Assembly (NCBI GenBank): GCA_018816705.1
Contig: JAHIVG010000040.1
Location: 1 to 33,922, forward strand
Origin: Nanobdellota archaeon
Lineage (GTDB): Archaea; Nanobdellota; Nanobdellia; Woesearchaeales; JAHIVG01
Direction: 5' to 3'
Length of the DNA: 33,922 nucleotides
How positions within the stretch are numbered: the first letter of the stretch is position 1; each line of letters starts with the position of its first letter. The translations under genes and the position numbers were made by a program. Under the pieces are notes generated by a model. That model searched no databases. It saw only the letters and a program-made list of their open reading frames with translations, and was not told where the DNA came from. Shown in pieces: positions 22,712 through 30,562 of the stretch.

Positions 22712-22754
22712 TGTAGTGTATAATCGAAATATTTAAATATGTGTAGTGTATAAT
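22712..22754 (+). promoter_or_regulatory. Fic promoter flanked by perfect 13-bp direct repeats
   Basis: TGTAGTGTATAAT occurs at 22712-22724 and 22742-22754, exactly 30 bp apart (about three helical turns), with CGAAATATTTAAATATG (BRE-TATA) filling the gap. The second copy covers the expected transcription start and ends 7 bases before ATG 22762. This is a good arrangement for a repressor blocking the promoter. Confidence 0.6.
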
Positions 22755-22761
22755 TGGTTTT

Positions 22762-23658
22762 ATGGTGTTTGTCCGTAAAATAAAGGATTATTATGTTTTG
22801 GCTCATTCTGTTAGAGCGAACTCTAAAATTGTACAAAAAAGCAAGTACCTTGGAAAGAAACTCCCTTCAAAAGCAAGGCTTGAACAATTAAAAAAAGAAT
22901 TCCTAAAGGAAATTACGGGGGAAAAGTTCCAATATCTTTCTTCAAAAGATGTAGAAGACATCAAAAAGAAAAGAGCGGAATATGACAAGGAATTAACTAG
23001 ATTGAGTCCTCTTGAAAAAGAAAAAAGATTACAGGATTTCATGATACGCTACACTTATGATAGCAGTAAGCTTTCTGGTGTGGAGGTTACATTAAGACAG
23101 ACTTATTTAATACTAAAAGATGGTATTGTTCCAAAGAATTTTAAGAATTTAAAAACAGTTAAGGAACTTGAAAATCATGAGAAAGGCATTGTTGCAATTA
23201 CAACTTATAAGGGGAAATTAACTATTGATTTCCTAAAGAAGCTTCACAAGATTTTATTTCTGGGAGTTGACGATAGCATAGCTGGAAAACTTCGAAGCGA
23301 ATTAAAAAGAGATGTAAAGATTGGTGGCACAACCTATATCCCACCAAAATGGGATAAACTTGATAGGGAATTAGACAATTTTTTAATGTGGTATCGTTCT
23401 GGTAATCGAAAGCTTCACGTCATTGAACTCGCTGCGCTAATTCATCTGAAGCTGATTTCTTTACAACCGTTTTCAGACGGAAATAGTCGTTTATCAAGGT
23501 TGATCATGAACTGGATATTATGGAAACGAAAATATCCGTTGATTGATATTAGAATTGAAGATCTTGAAAACTATTATGATGTTTTAGACAAATATCAAAT
23601 TGAATACGATGAAAGACCATTTGTTAAATATATTAAAAGAAAATTCATGCAAACCTAA
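22762..23658 (+). CDS. Fic-fold protein with degenerate active site
   Basis: 298 aa, strongly AT-rich (AAA/GAA/ATT codons), unlike its GC-balanced neighbours. The C-terminal half is a Fic domain: IPP flap (about 193), then LQPFSDGNSR (234-243) where active Fic enzymes have HPFxxGNGR. The catalytic His is Gln235 (codon CAA, 23464-23466) and the second Gly of GNGR is Ser242. The usual inhibitory SxxIEGN is YDSSKLSGVE (about 99-108) without the Glu. Fic proteins transfer AMP or other groups to hydroxyls; this one may be inactive or altered. Residues 1-90 are charged helix. Flanking repeats and composition suggest acquisition with a mobile element. Confidence 0.8.
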   Translation: MVFVRKIKDYYVLAHSVRANSKIVQKSKYLGKKLPSKARLEQLKKEFLKEITGEKFQYLSSKDVEDIKKKRAEYDKELTRLSPLEKEKRLQDFMIRYTYDSSKLSGVEVTLRQTYLILKDGIVPKNFKNLKTVKELENHEKGIVAITTYKGKLTIDFLKKLHKILFLGVDDSIAGKLRSELKRDVKIGGTTYIPPKWDKLDRELDNFLMWYRSGNRKLHVIELAALIHLKLISLQPFSDGNSRLSRLIMNWILWKRKYPLIDIRIEDLENYYDVLDKYQIEYDERPFVKYIKRKFMQT

Positions 23659-23705
23659 TTATCCTCATATAATTTGCATTACATCCTCCGAGTTCTGTTT
23701 TTAAA

Positions 23706-23720
23706 GTCCTGGCGGGACTA
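23706..23720 (+). repeat. direct repeat, right copy flanking the Fic gene
   Basis: GTCCTGGCGGGACTA; within it AGTCC-TGGCG-GGACT forms a 5-bp hairpin (from 23705). It matches the copy at 22680-22694 at 14 of 15 positions. Confidence 0.5.
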
Positions 23721-23734
23721 GATATTTATTATGG

Positions 23735-23794
23735 TGCGGCTGGGAATACTTGCGTGGTCTGAGCGGAGCGAAGACCCGCAGATGAGAGGCCGCA
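23735..23794. repeat. foldback element left of the transposase
   Basis: Outer stem TGCGGC / GCCGCA (23735-23740, 23789-23794). The inner stem TGCG-GGTCT / AGACC-CGCA (23751-23760, 23772-23780) has one bulged T and an 11-base loop. Non-coding. It could be an element end or a REP copy. Confidence 0.5.
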
Positions 23795-23827
23795 GCTTTT
23801 AAATTCTATTTTTGTTTTAGAAGTTGC

Positions 23828-23869
23828 ATAGCCGTGCGCCGCCGCTTTGCGGCGGTGCTTTGGGGCTAT
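23828..23869 (+). promoter_or_regulatory. hairpin in the tnpA leader (possible translation block and left end)
   Basis: Outer ATAGCC / GGCTAT (23828-23833, 23864-23869) and inner 10-bp stem with GCGCCGCCGC / GCGGCGGTGC around loop TTT (23836-23858). It reaches the first possible start codon (ATG 23868) and abuts GGAG at 23870. In IS200 a leader hairpin of this sort hides the ribosome site and keeps transposition rare. Confidence 0.6.
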
Positions 23870-23882
23870 GGAGTTGATTAAC

Positions 23883-24356
23883 ATGGTGGATGTGGGTAGC
23901 GGGAGCTTTAAGGGTTTCGGTCGGAAGCGTGGGGATACGCGTAATAATTGGGTTACGATGATGTTTGTGACTAAGTGTAGGTTTCACTGCTTTAGGAAGC
24001 AGTCGCATATTGATTCTTGTTCTGAGGCGTTTCGGATGTTCGAAACCTTGGGTTTCGAATTCGGCTCGTTTGGCTTTGGGAGCAATCATGCGCATTCTCA
24101 GGTGAACGTGCCGAAGCGCTATTCCATTCTGGTTGCGGAGACTATGTTGAAGTCTCGGAGCTCTAAGTGGATGTTTGCGAAACACCCGGGGTTTCGCAAG
24201 CGTTATCCGCGGGGTAGTTTTTGGAGTGGGTATGAGCATCATGAGAGCACAGGAATGAAAGATTATCAGGCAGCGGAAGCTTATATTAAGAATCAGCAGT
24301 CACATCACAGCGTTGAGGTCGTGGACGACCGCCAACAAAAAATCCTCTGTTTCTGA
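23883..24356 (+). CDS. tnpA: IS200/IS605-type transposase TnpA (Y1 HUH)
   Basis: 157 aa. HUH-type motif NHAHSQVNVP (about 67-76). Upstream lies WVTMMFVTKCRFHCF, matching the TnpA start YHxVFxTKYR. The C-terminal FWSGYEHHESTG is followed by the catalytic-helix pattern AEAYIKNQQ with the Tyr nucleophile. The enzyme cuts and joins single-stranded DNA at hairpin ends through a 5'-phosphotyrosine. Start ATG 23883 is chosen because GGAG (23870) is nine bases upstream; ATG 23868 is possible. The gene appears intact. Stop TGA is two bases before the right-end hairpin. Confidence 0.8.
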   Translation: MVDVGSGSFKGFGRKRGDTRNNWVTMMFVTKCRFHCFRKQSHIDSCSEAFRMFETLGFEFGSFGFGSNHAHSQVNVPKRYSILVAETMLKSRSSKWMFAKHPGFRKRYPRGSFWSGYEHHESTGMKDYQAAEAYIKNQQSHHSVEVVDDRQQKILCF

Positions 24357-24357
24357 C

Positions 24358-24413
24358 TCCGTCTCGCGAGGATACGGCAATCTCCGAAGGAGTTGCCGAG
24401 GGAGCGAGACGGA
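24358..24413. repeat. right-end hairpin of the IS element
   Basis: Outer 10-bp stem TCCGTCTCGC / GCGAGACGGA (24358-24367, 24404-24413). Inner stem CGGCAA-CTCC / GGAG-TTGCCG with one bulged T and loop GAA (24375-24398). It begins just after the tnpA stop, as the element at 33699-33759 does for the second transposase. Confidence 0.65.
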
Positions 24414-24422
24414 ATGGGGGTC

Positions 24423-24441
24423 ATAGGGGGGAACCCCCTAT
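24423..24441. terminator. hairpin after the IS element
   Basis: ATAGGGGG - GAA - CCCCCTAT, an 8-bp perfect stem (24423-24430, 24434-24441) followed by TTCAT. It could end tnpA transcription or be the outermost structure of the element. Confidence 0.45.
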
Positions 24442-24445
24442 TTCA

Positions 24446-24468
24446 TAATCGAAAAAATATATAAACTA
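24446..24468 (+). promoter_or_regulatory. BRE/TATA for the ACR3 gene
   Basis: TAATCGAAAAAATATATAAAC shares the TAATCGAAA start seen at 11736 and 22721. The ATG (24489) is about 28 bases from the TATA, so little or no leader is expected. Confidence 0.55.
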
Positions 24469-24488
24469 TATCATAGAGTCGTTTATTC

Positions 24489-25547
24489 ATGAGCAAAGAA
24501 GGAAAAGGGGAACTCGACTTCTTCAGCAAGTATCTGTCCATCTGGGTGGCTGTCTGCATCATCATAGGGACTGCCATAGGTTATTTTTCCCCTGTCATCT
24601 CAGGCACGCTTGGGAGATTTGAGGTGGCCAATGTCTCAATCCCCGTCGCTGTTGTGCTGCTTCTCATGATGTACCCAATAATGCTTAAGATTAAATTCAG
24701 CGAGATACTGAAAGTAAGGAGAAAATCAAAGCCTTTGCTCCTCACCTTGATACTCAATTGGGCGATAAAGCCCTTCACCATGGCTCTCATCGCCTGGCTT
24801 TTCATGCGGTTCATATTCGCTAGTTTCATACCACCTGCCTTACAGCAGGAATATATAGCCGGGATGATACTCCTGGGACTCGCCCCTTGCACGGCAATGG
24901 TGCTTGTCTGGACTTACCTGGCAAGAGGGAACATAAACTATGCCTTGATCCAGGTAGCAGTCAATGACCTCATAATCCTTGTGCTCTTCGCTCCGTTGGG
25001 GAAATTCTTATTGGACGTTACCACCGGTTTTCCAGTCCCATTCAACACGATATTCTTTTCTGTCCTCTTCTACGTGGCCATCCCTCTATTACTGGCAGGC
25101 CTGACCAGGTGGGTCTGTGTCTCAAGGAAGGGCGAGAAATGGTTCGAAAACACATTCATCAGATCGATCGAATGGGTCACGCCGGTCGGATTGTTGATAA
25201 CCCTGATCCTGATATTCATCTTCCAAGGCGATAAGATAATCACCTACCCTATACATATCGCTCTCATCGCGATCCCTCTGATCCTCCAGACTTATCTCAT
25301 ATTCTATCTTGGATATTTCTCAGCCAAGAGATTGAAGATACCATACGCGGAAGCAGCGCCCTCGACATTCATAGGCGCCAGCAATTTCTTCGAGCTCTCG
25401 GTGGCTGTGGCGTTGATCCTCTTCGGGATGGACTCGGGAGCGACCTTGGCGACTGTTGTTGGAGTCCTAGTGGAGGTTCCAGTGATGCTTTCATTGGTGA
25501 GGATCATGAAAACCAACCGAAAGAAGTTTGGCAGTCCATCTTTTTAA
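24489..25547 (+). CDS. acr3: ACR3-family arsenite efflux transporter
   Basis: 352 aa with about ten membrane helices. Family marks: LGLAPCTAMVLVWTYLARGN with the conserved Cys134 (helix 4) and GASNFFELSVAVAL with the conserved Glu in helix 9. Both residues are needed for As(III) export in characterised ACR3 proteins. The start matches the usual N-terminus (LDFFSKYLSIWVAVCIIIGTAIGYF). No arsenate reductase (ArsC) or ArsR regulator is seen nearby. It lies directly after the IS element, so it may have arrived with, or been affected by, that insertion. Confidence 0.92.
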   Translation: MSKEGKGELDFFSKYLSIWVAVCIIIGTAIGYFSPVISGTLGRFEVANVSIPVAVVLLLMMYPIMLKIKFSEILKVRRKSKPLLLTLILNWAIKPFTMALIAWLFMRFIFASFIPPALQQEYIAGMILLGLAPCTAMVLVWTYLARGNINYALIQVAVNDLIILVLFAPLGKFLLDVTTGFPVPFNTIFFSVLFYVAIPLLLAGLTRWVCVSRKGEKWFENTFIRSIEWVTPVGLLITLILIFIFQGDKIITYPIHIALIAIPLILQTYLIFYLGYFSAKRLKIPYAEAAPSTFIGASNFFELSVAVALILFGMDSGATLATVVGVLVEVPVMLSLVRIMKTNRKKFGSPSF

Positions 25548-25597
25548 CAACAACATATCTGGTCTTGGCGAGATCAAAATCTTTTCTTATGCTGATG

Positions 25598-26146
25598 TCA
25601 GAAGAATAAACAGTATGCACCGATCAATATGAAAAGCGTCCCTGCAATCATAGACACTTTTTTCTTGTCCACTCTTCCATATACGTATCTGCCTAAGAAG
25701 ACGGCAATCATGGACAATATGAAGAGGGCTGCAATAACACCGAAAAAGACCAGCACAGGATTGAATCTTGTTGCAAACAAGGCGGATGCGATCTGGGTCT
25801 TGTCTCCCAACTCTGCTACGAAGACGATTCCGAAGCCTGACAAGAAAGGATTCTTCAGCTCACACTTCGCCCCTTCCCGGTTATTCCTTAACAGGGTGAT
25901 TATGCCGAATAGGATGAACACAGAGCCGGATATCATTCTGATATAGCTCAATGGGATGAGACTCGCCAAATAGTCTCCTAGCACTATCGCTAGGCCATCT
26001 GTCAGGATGAATGCCAACATGACGCCGAGTATCAATTGGAGATAATTCTTCGTTTTTGAGGCCAGGCATAACACTGCCAGCTGGGTCTTGTCACCCAGCT
26101 CTGCCAGACCGACTGCAACAAAAGGGATTATGAAATCTTGTATCAT
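25598..26146 (-). CDS. GDT1/TMEM165-family divalent cation transporter (UPF0016)
   Basis: 182 aa from ATG 26146. Two homologous halves each hold AELGDKTQ (about 14-21 and 110-117), the ExGDKT cation-binding motif, among six membrane helices. Relatives export Mn2+ or exchange Ca2+/Mn2+ for H+. Tandem halves suggest internal duplication. TATA (TTATAAATA, reverse) is about 27 bases upstream of this ATG, supporting a leaderless start rather than one 42 bases earlier. Convergent with acr3 across a 50-bp gap. Confidence 0.9.
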   Translation of the reverse strand: MIQDFIIPFVAVGLAELGDKTQLAVLCLASKTKNYLQLILGVMLAFILTDGLAIVLGDYLASLIPLSYIRMISGSVFILFGIITLLRNNREGAKCELKNPFLSGFGIVFVAELGDKTQIASALFATRFNPVLVFFGVIAALFILSMIAVFLGRYVYGRVDKKKVSMIAGTLFILIGAYCLFF

Positions 26147-26307
26147 CAAGCGAAACGGGTGAAAGGGGATATTTATAACTACCCACAATAATCGACTTCT
26201 CGAAATAGATACGCCATGTATGTAAGGTACGTGATTAGCCTGATAATTCTCATGCTCCAGCCAAAAACTTATAAACCTCCAGCATTTCCATTCTCCGGGG
26301 TGAAACC

Positions 26308-27084
26308 ATGATAGTAGGGATAATCGGCGGCACCGGTGTCGACAGCAGCATCATCGAGTCAGAGAAGGAGCACAAGGTCACTACCCCTTACGGCGACCCT
26401 TCAGACATGATAATAGAGGGAAAGATCGGCAATGTCAAGTGCTTCTTTGTTCTCAGGCACGGCAAGGGCCACCGCCTCAACCCGTCCATCGTCAACTACC
26501 GGGCGAACATCCATGCCCTGAAAGAGCTCGGCGTCACGCACATCATCGCCTCGGCAGCTGTGGGTTCTCTCAAAGAGGATTTCATGCCTGGCGACCTCGT
26601 CTTCACAGACCAGTTCATCGACCGCACAACACAGCGGAAATCCACATTCCATGACAAGGACAGGACTATGCACATCCCCATGGCCGAGCCCTTCTGCCCG
26701 GAGATGAGGAGACAGCTTACAGAGACAGCGAAGAGATTGAAGATCCCGCACAAGGACAAGGGCACAAACGTCGTGATGGAAGGCCCCAGATTCTCCTCCA
26801 GGGCTGAGTCAGAATTATATCGTTCCTGGGGTGCTGACACAATCAACATGACCATGCTGCCCGAGAGCGTCCTCGCCAGGGAAGCCGGAATACATTACGC
26901 TGCCATCGCAATGGTGACAGACTATGACTGCTGGAAGGACACTGTCGTGGATGTCGCTGAGATCCTTGAGACCATGAAGGGCAACGCTGACAAGGTGAAG
27001 AGACTCATCAGGAGTGTCGTGCCTGAGCTCAAAGACAATAATGGATGCAGCTGCGCAACCGATCATAAGCACGCTTTCGTCTGA
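26308..27084 (+). CDS. mtnP: S-methyl-5'-thioadenosine phosphorylase
   Basis: 258 aa. Phosphate loop IGGTGVDSS (about 6-14), RHGKGHRLNPSIVNYRAN (about 50-67), MEGPRFSSRAES (about 155-166), NMTMLPES (about 175-182) and TDYDCW (about 201-206, with the Asp that reads the 6-amino group of adenine). It cleaves MTA to adenine and methylthioribose-1-phosphate; some archaeal relatives prefer methylthioinosine. GGGGTGAAACC precedes the ATG, with TATA CTTATAAACC about 35 bases upstream. A CXC near the C-terminus (GCSCATDHKH) occurs in thermophilic MTAP-II too. apt follows 9 bases later. Confidence 0.93.
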   Translation: MIVGIIGGTGVDSSIIESEKEHKVTTPYGDPSDMIIEGKIGNVKCFFVLRHGKGHRLNPSIVNYRANIHALKELGVTHIIASAAVGSLKEDFMPGDLVFTDQFIDRTTQRKSTFHDKDRTMHIPMAEPFCPEMRRQLTETAKRLKIPHKDKGTNVVMEGPRFSSRAESELYRSWGADTINMTMLPESVLAREAGIHYAAIAMVTDYDCWKDTVVDVAEILETMKGNADKVKRLIRSVVPELKDNNGCSCATDHKHAFV

Positions 27085-27093
27085 GGTGATACA

Positions 27094-27615
27094 ATGGACC
27101 TGAAATCCAAGATAAGGACTGTTCCGGATTGGCCTGTCAAAGGCGTAATGTTCCGCGACATAACCACCCTGCTGCAGGACCCTGAGGCCTTCAACCATGT
27201 GAACAAGTTGCTCGAGGAAAGATACAAGGGCAAAGACATCGATGTCATCACCGGTATCGAGAGCCGTGGCTTCATCTTCGGCGCTGTCCTCGCCTCCAGA
27301 CTGGGCATCCCGTTCGTACCAATAAGGAAACCGGGCAAGCTGCCCTACAAGACTGTCTCAGAGGAATACGAGAAGGAGTACGGCAAGGACAAGATAGAGA
27401 TCCACGCCGACGGCGTAAAGCAAGGCGACAAGGTCCTTATCGTGGACGACCTCATCGCGACAGGAGGCACTGCCCTGGCAGCAGCCCACCTTGTAGAGAA
27501 GCTGGGAGGAAAGGTCATAGAGCTGGCTTTCGTCATCGGACTGCCTGACCTCAAAGGCATGGAACTGCTCAAGGATTACAGCTTATACACCATGGTGGAC
27601 TTCGAGGGCGAATAG
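27094..27615 (+). CDS. apt: adenine phosphoribosyltransferase
   Basis: 173 aa. [18 protein letters not shown] (about 53-70), then [14 protein letters not shown] and the PRPP-binding loop [14 protein letters not shown] (about 113-126). It joins adenine and PRPP into AMP. Placed 9 bases after mtnP, it uses that enzyme's product, so the pair recycles adenine from MTA (a by-product of polyamine or SAM metabolism). The length and start motif ([20 protein letters not shown]) are typical. Confidence 0.95.
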   Translation: MDLKSKIRTVPDWPVKGVMFRDITTLLQDPEAFNHVNKLLEERYKGKDIDVITGIESRGFIFGAVLASRLGIPFVPIRKPGKLPYKTVSEEYEKEYGKDKIEIHADGVKQGDKVLIVDDLIATGGTALAAAHLVEKLGGKVIELAFVIGLPDLKGMELLKDYSLYTMVDFEGE

Positions 27616-27643
27616 CACATTAGCACAATATTTGATATTCAAA

Positions 27644-29158
27644 ATGAAAGGCATCGTCATCTATGGGGATTATGGCAAGATCCTGGTCAGGCAGAAATCA
27701 GGAGAGAGTATCGAGCTCGGCGAGCTTTTGGTAGCGGAGACTCCGAAAGGCAACATATTGATGCATGTCTATGACCTCGCTTATGGCTCCCAGTTGAGCC
27801 AGCAGCACCTCGAGCTTGTCTCAGGCATAACCCTCGAAGAGGGGGAAGACCTGGAGTTCATGGAGCCCCACCTGAGGAACTACACCTTGGCGTTTCTCAA
27901 GCCCCTCCTGATGATCAGCAAGACCCGGACCCAGCTGTGCAAGACCCTGCCTGACTTCTTCTCCGCTGTGAGAGAGATAACCCAAGATGACCTCAGACAT
28001 TTCACCAAGCCGAAAAATCCCATAACTCTCGGAAAGCTCCGCTCAGGATCGAAGGTCTTGGACTTCGACATCTCGCTTGATGGCAAGAAGGTCCTATCGC
28101 ATCATGTCTTAATCCCCGGCACCACCGGCCGCGGAAAGAGCGTCCTCGTGTCGAATATCCTGTGGGGCTGCGCTGACAAGGACTATTGCGGCATGCTCGT
28201 GCTCGACCCGCATGACGAGTATTACGGCAGGAACAGGCCTGGCCTGAAGGACCACCCCAAGAAAGGCAGCGTCATATATTACACTCCTAAGAATCCTCCT
28301 CCGGGCTGCAATACCCTGAAGATCAATGTCATGAACATAAGACCCCACCATCTTAACGGTGTCATCGACTTCTCTGACCCGCAGAGACAGGCCCTTGGCA
28401 TGTATTACAAGCAGTACGGCCAGAGATGGGTGGAGTCGGTCATCTTGGAGAAGCCTTTGGACGTGCAGTTCAAGGATGACACCCTGGCTGTGATAAAGCG
28501 CCGCCTTCTCTATCTCTTCGACCTGAAGTTCGTGAACAACAGGCTGTTCTGCAACAGCATCTTCGACCTGCAGGCAGGCCAGACCACGATCCAGGACATA
28601 TGCGATGATCTCGAGCAGGGCAAGACTGTCATCGTGGACACATCATCCTTCTCAGGCTCTGTCGAGCTGCTTATCGGCAGCCTGATCGCCAACGAGGTCC
28701 TGAGGCGATACAGGAAGCACAAGATGGACAACACCTTGGAAGACAAGCCTGTCATCTCGATCATCCTCGAGGAGGCTCCCAGGGTGCTGGGCAAGGCCGT
28801 GCTCGAGAGAGGCGACAATATCTTCTCAACCATTGCCAGGGAAGGCCGCAAGTTCAAGGTCGGCCTTGTCGCCATCACACAGCTCCCTTCCCTGATCCCA
28901 AGAGAGATCCTTGCCAACATGAACACCAAGATAATCCTCGGCATTGAGATGGCGCCTGAGAGGCAAGCAATCATAGAGAGCGCAGCTCAGGATCTGAGCC
29001 AGGACAACCGCACCATCGCCAGCTTAGATATCGGAGAGGCCCTCATAACCAGCAATTTCGCGCGTTTTGCCATGCCGATAAGGATACCTCTCTTTGACGA
29101 CCTGGTCAAGCAGGCTGGCAAGAAAACTGTCAAACAGGACTTCCTGGGTGTGAAATGA
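27644..29158 (+). CDS. herA: HerA-type DNA translocase/ATPase
   Basis: 504 aa from ATG 27644 (a TTG twelve bases earlier is less likely). The N-terminal HAS-barrel-like part is at 1-150. Walker A is [10 protein letters not shown] (158-167), Walker B region [10 protein letters not shown] (184-193), a second acidic motif in [10 protein letters not shown], and the HerA C-terminal [22 protein letters not shown]. HerA forms hexamers that push DNA into NurA for end resection. It starts 28 bases after apt and overlaps mre11 by 4 bases (ATGA). Confidence 0.88.
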   Translation: MKGIVIYGDYGKILVRQKSGESIELGELLVAETPKGNILMHVYDLAYGSQLSQQHLELVSGITLEEGEDLEFMEPHLRNYTLAFLKPLLMISKTRTQLCKTLPDFFSAVREITQDDLRHFTKPKNPITLGKLRSGSKVLDFDISLDGKKVLSHHVLIPGTTGRGKSVLVSNILWGCADKDYCGMLVLDPHDEYYGRNRPGLKDHPKKGSVIYYTPKNPPPGCNTLKINVMNIRPHHLNGVIDFSDPQRQALGMYYKQYGQRWVESVILEKPLDVQFKDDTLAVIKRRLLYLFDLKFVNNRLFCNSIFDLQAGQTTIQDICDDLEQGKTVIVDTSSFSGSVELLIGSLIANEVLRRYRKHKMDNTLEDKPVISIILEEAPRVLGKAVLERGDNIFSTIAREGRKFKVGLVAITQLPSLIPREILANMNTKIILGIEMAPERQAIIESAAQDLSQDNRTIASLDIGEALITSNFARFAMPIRIPLFDDLVKQAGKKTVKQDFLGVK

Positions 29159-30342
29159 GATTTGCCCACATGGCTGACTGCCACCTCGGAGCCTGGCGCG
29201 ACCCCAAGATGCGCGCAGTGAATCTTGAGGCTTTCTGCCGGGCCATTGCTGAGATGATCGAGGAGAAGGTCGACTTCGTCCTCATATCCGGGGATCTCTT
29301 CAATACATCGCTGCCACCATTAGACATCCTGAAGACGACTGTCCAGAAATTGCGCTTGCTGCAGAAGAAGGATATCCCTGTCTACATCATCGCGGGCAGC
29401 CATGACTTCTCCCCCTCGGGAAAGACCATCCTCGACGTGCTGGAGGAAGCAGGTCTTGTAGTCAACGTGGTCCGGGGAGATATTGTCGACGGGAAGCTCC
29501 AGCTCAGGTTCACAGAACATGAGGCAGGTGTCTTCATAACCGGCATGCTTGGCAGGAAGGGCATGCTTGAAAGGAGCTATTACGAGAGCCTTGACATAAG
29601 CAGGCTCAAGGGCGAGGGCTTCAAGATATTCATGTTCCACACCGCCTTGGAGGAGTTCAAGCCCAAAGAGCTCGAGAAGATGGACGCTGCCCCATTGTCA
29701 TTGCTGCCCAAAGGCTTTGATTACTACGCCGGCGGCCACGTGCATTCCCCGCTCGAGACAAGCGAAGAGGGCTATAAGCATATCGTCTTCCCCGGGCCGC
29801 TGTTCCCGAACAGCTTCTCTGAGCTAGAACAGCTCAAGAGGGGCGGTTACTTCCTCTACGATGATGGAAAAATCACCTTCAAACCGATACAGGTCTACAA
29901 TGTCTTCACTTTAGACATCGATGCCCAGCACCGCCTGCCTGAGCAAGTAACCTCAGATATCCTTGAGCGGATCGAGGACAAGGAGTTCACCCACACAATC
30001 GTTCTGATAAGGGTGTCTGGTACACTAGAGGCGGGCAAGCCCTCTGATATCGGCTTTCCTGAGATATTCTCCAGGCTGCACGAGAAATCGGCCTATTTTG
30101 TGATGAAGAACACCTCTGCGCTCAAGTCCAAGGAGTTCGAGGAGGTCAAGCTTGAGCAGAAGTCCGTGTCAGAGATGGAGGACGGGCTTATCAGGGAGCA
30201 CCTCGGCCAGATTAAGGTCAGCGGGGACGAGAAGGCCTTGATCAAGGGCCTGATGTCAACCCTGGACGAGGAGAAGCACGAGGGCGAGCGCAAGCAGGAC
30301 TTCGAGCAGCGCATCCTGGCGGCGCTTGACGGACAGCATTGA
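29155..30342 (+). CDS. mre11: Mre11 nuclease
   Basis: 395 aa. All phosphoesterase motifs are present: HMADCHLG (5-12; Asp8, His10), ISGDLFN (44-50; Asp47), AGSHDFS (80-86; GNHD altered to GSHD, with His83), FHTAL (161-165) and GGHVHSP (193-199). The enzyme trims DNA ends, usually with Rad50 ATPase. Here the next gene is unrelated, so Rad50 is not encoded alongside. Codon overlap with herA implies coupled translation. The C-terminal 70 residues are Glu/Lys-rich and may hold the partner-binding helix. Confidence 0.92.
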   Translation: MRFAHMADCHLGAWRDPKMRAVNLEAFCRAIAEMIEEKVDFVLISGDLFNTSLPPLDILKTTVQKLRLLQKKDIPVYIIAGSHDFSPSGKTILDVLEEAGLVVNVVRGDIVDGKLQLRFTEHEAGVFITGMLGRKGMLERSYYESLDISRLKGEGFKIFMFHTALEEFKPKELEKMDAAPLSLLPKGFDYYAGGHVHSPLETSEEGYKHIVFPGPLFPNSFSELEQLKRGGYFLYDDGKITFKPIQVYNVFTLDIDAQHRLPEQVTSDILERIEDKEFTHTIVLIRVSGTLEAGKPSDIGFPEIFSRLHEKSAYFVMKNTSALKSKEFEEVKLEQKSVSEMEDGLIREHLGQIKVSGDEKALIKGLMSTLDEEKHEGERKQDFEQRILAALDGQH

Positions 30343-30562
30343 GTGAACATCCATAAGCAATCCTTTCTCAGGTCGTGCCCTGCTGAGCCTTAACATAACT
30401 GCAACATAGGCATCCAGCATGGGGGAGGATAGGGGATTGGTTGGATATTGGAAGTGGGCCGTATACACATGTTGATAGGCTGGCGAGGTTCAGGCCTTCA
30501 AACGGAAAGTATTTAAAACCGCAACCGCAATTATCAGGGGATATCGCTTAAAAAGAGGTGAC
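30343..30562. other. 220-bp intergenic region, promoter only
   Basis: No ORF, RNA fold or repeat that I can support. A TATA-like AAGTATTTAAAAC at 30506-30518 and AAAGAGGTGAC just before ATG 30563 belong to the SpoIIM-like gene. Confidence 0.5.

Larger units (their letters stand above)
23828..24413 (+). mobile_element. IS200/IS605-type insertion element, tnpA only
   Basis: A single Y1 transposase gene is bracketed by strong hairpins (23828-23869 and 24358-24413). There are no terminal inverted repeats and no tnpB. This is the plan of IS200-group elements, which move as single-stranded circles and recognise hairpin ends. Exact ends, usually marked by a target tetra- or pentanucleotide, cannot be fixed from one copy; they may lie further out, for example including 23735-23794 on the left or 24423-24441 on the right. 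Confidence 0.75.
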
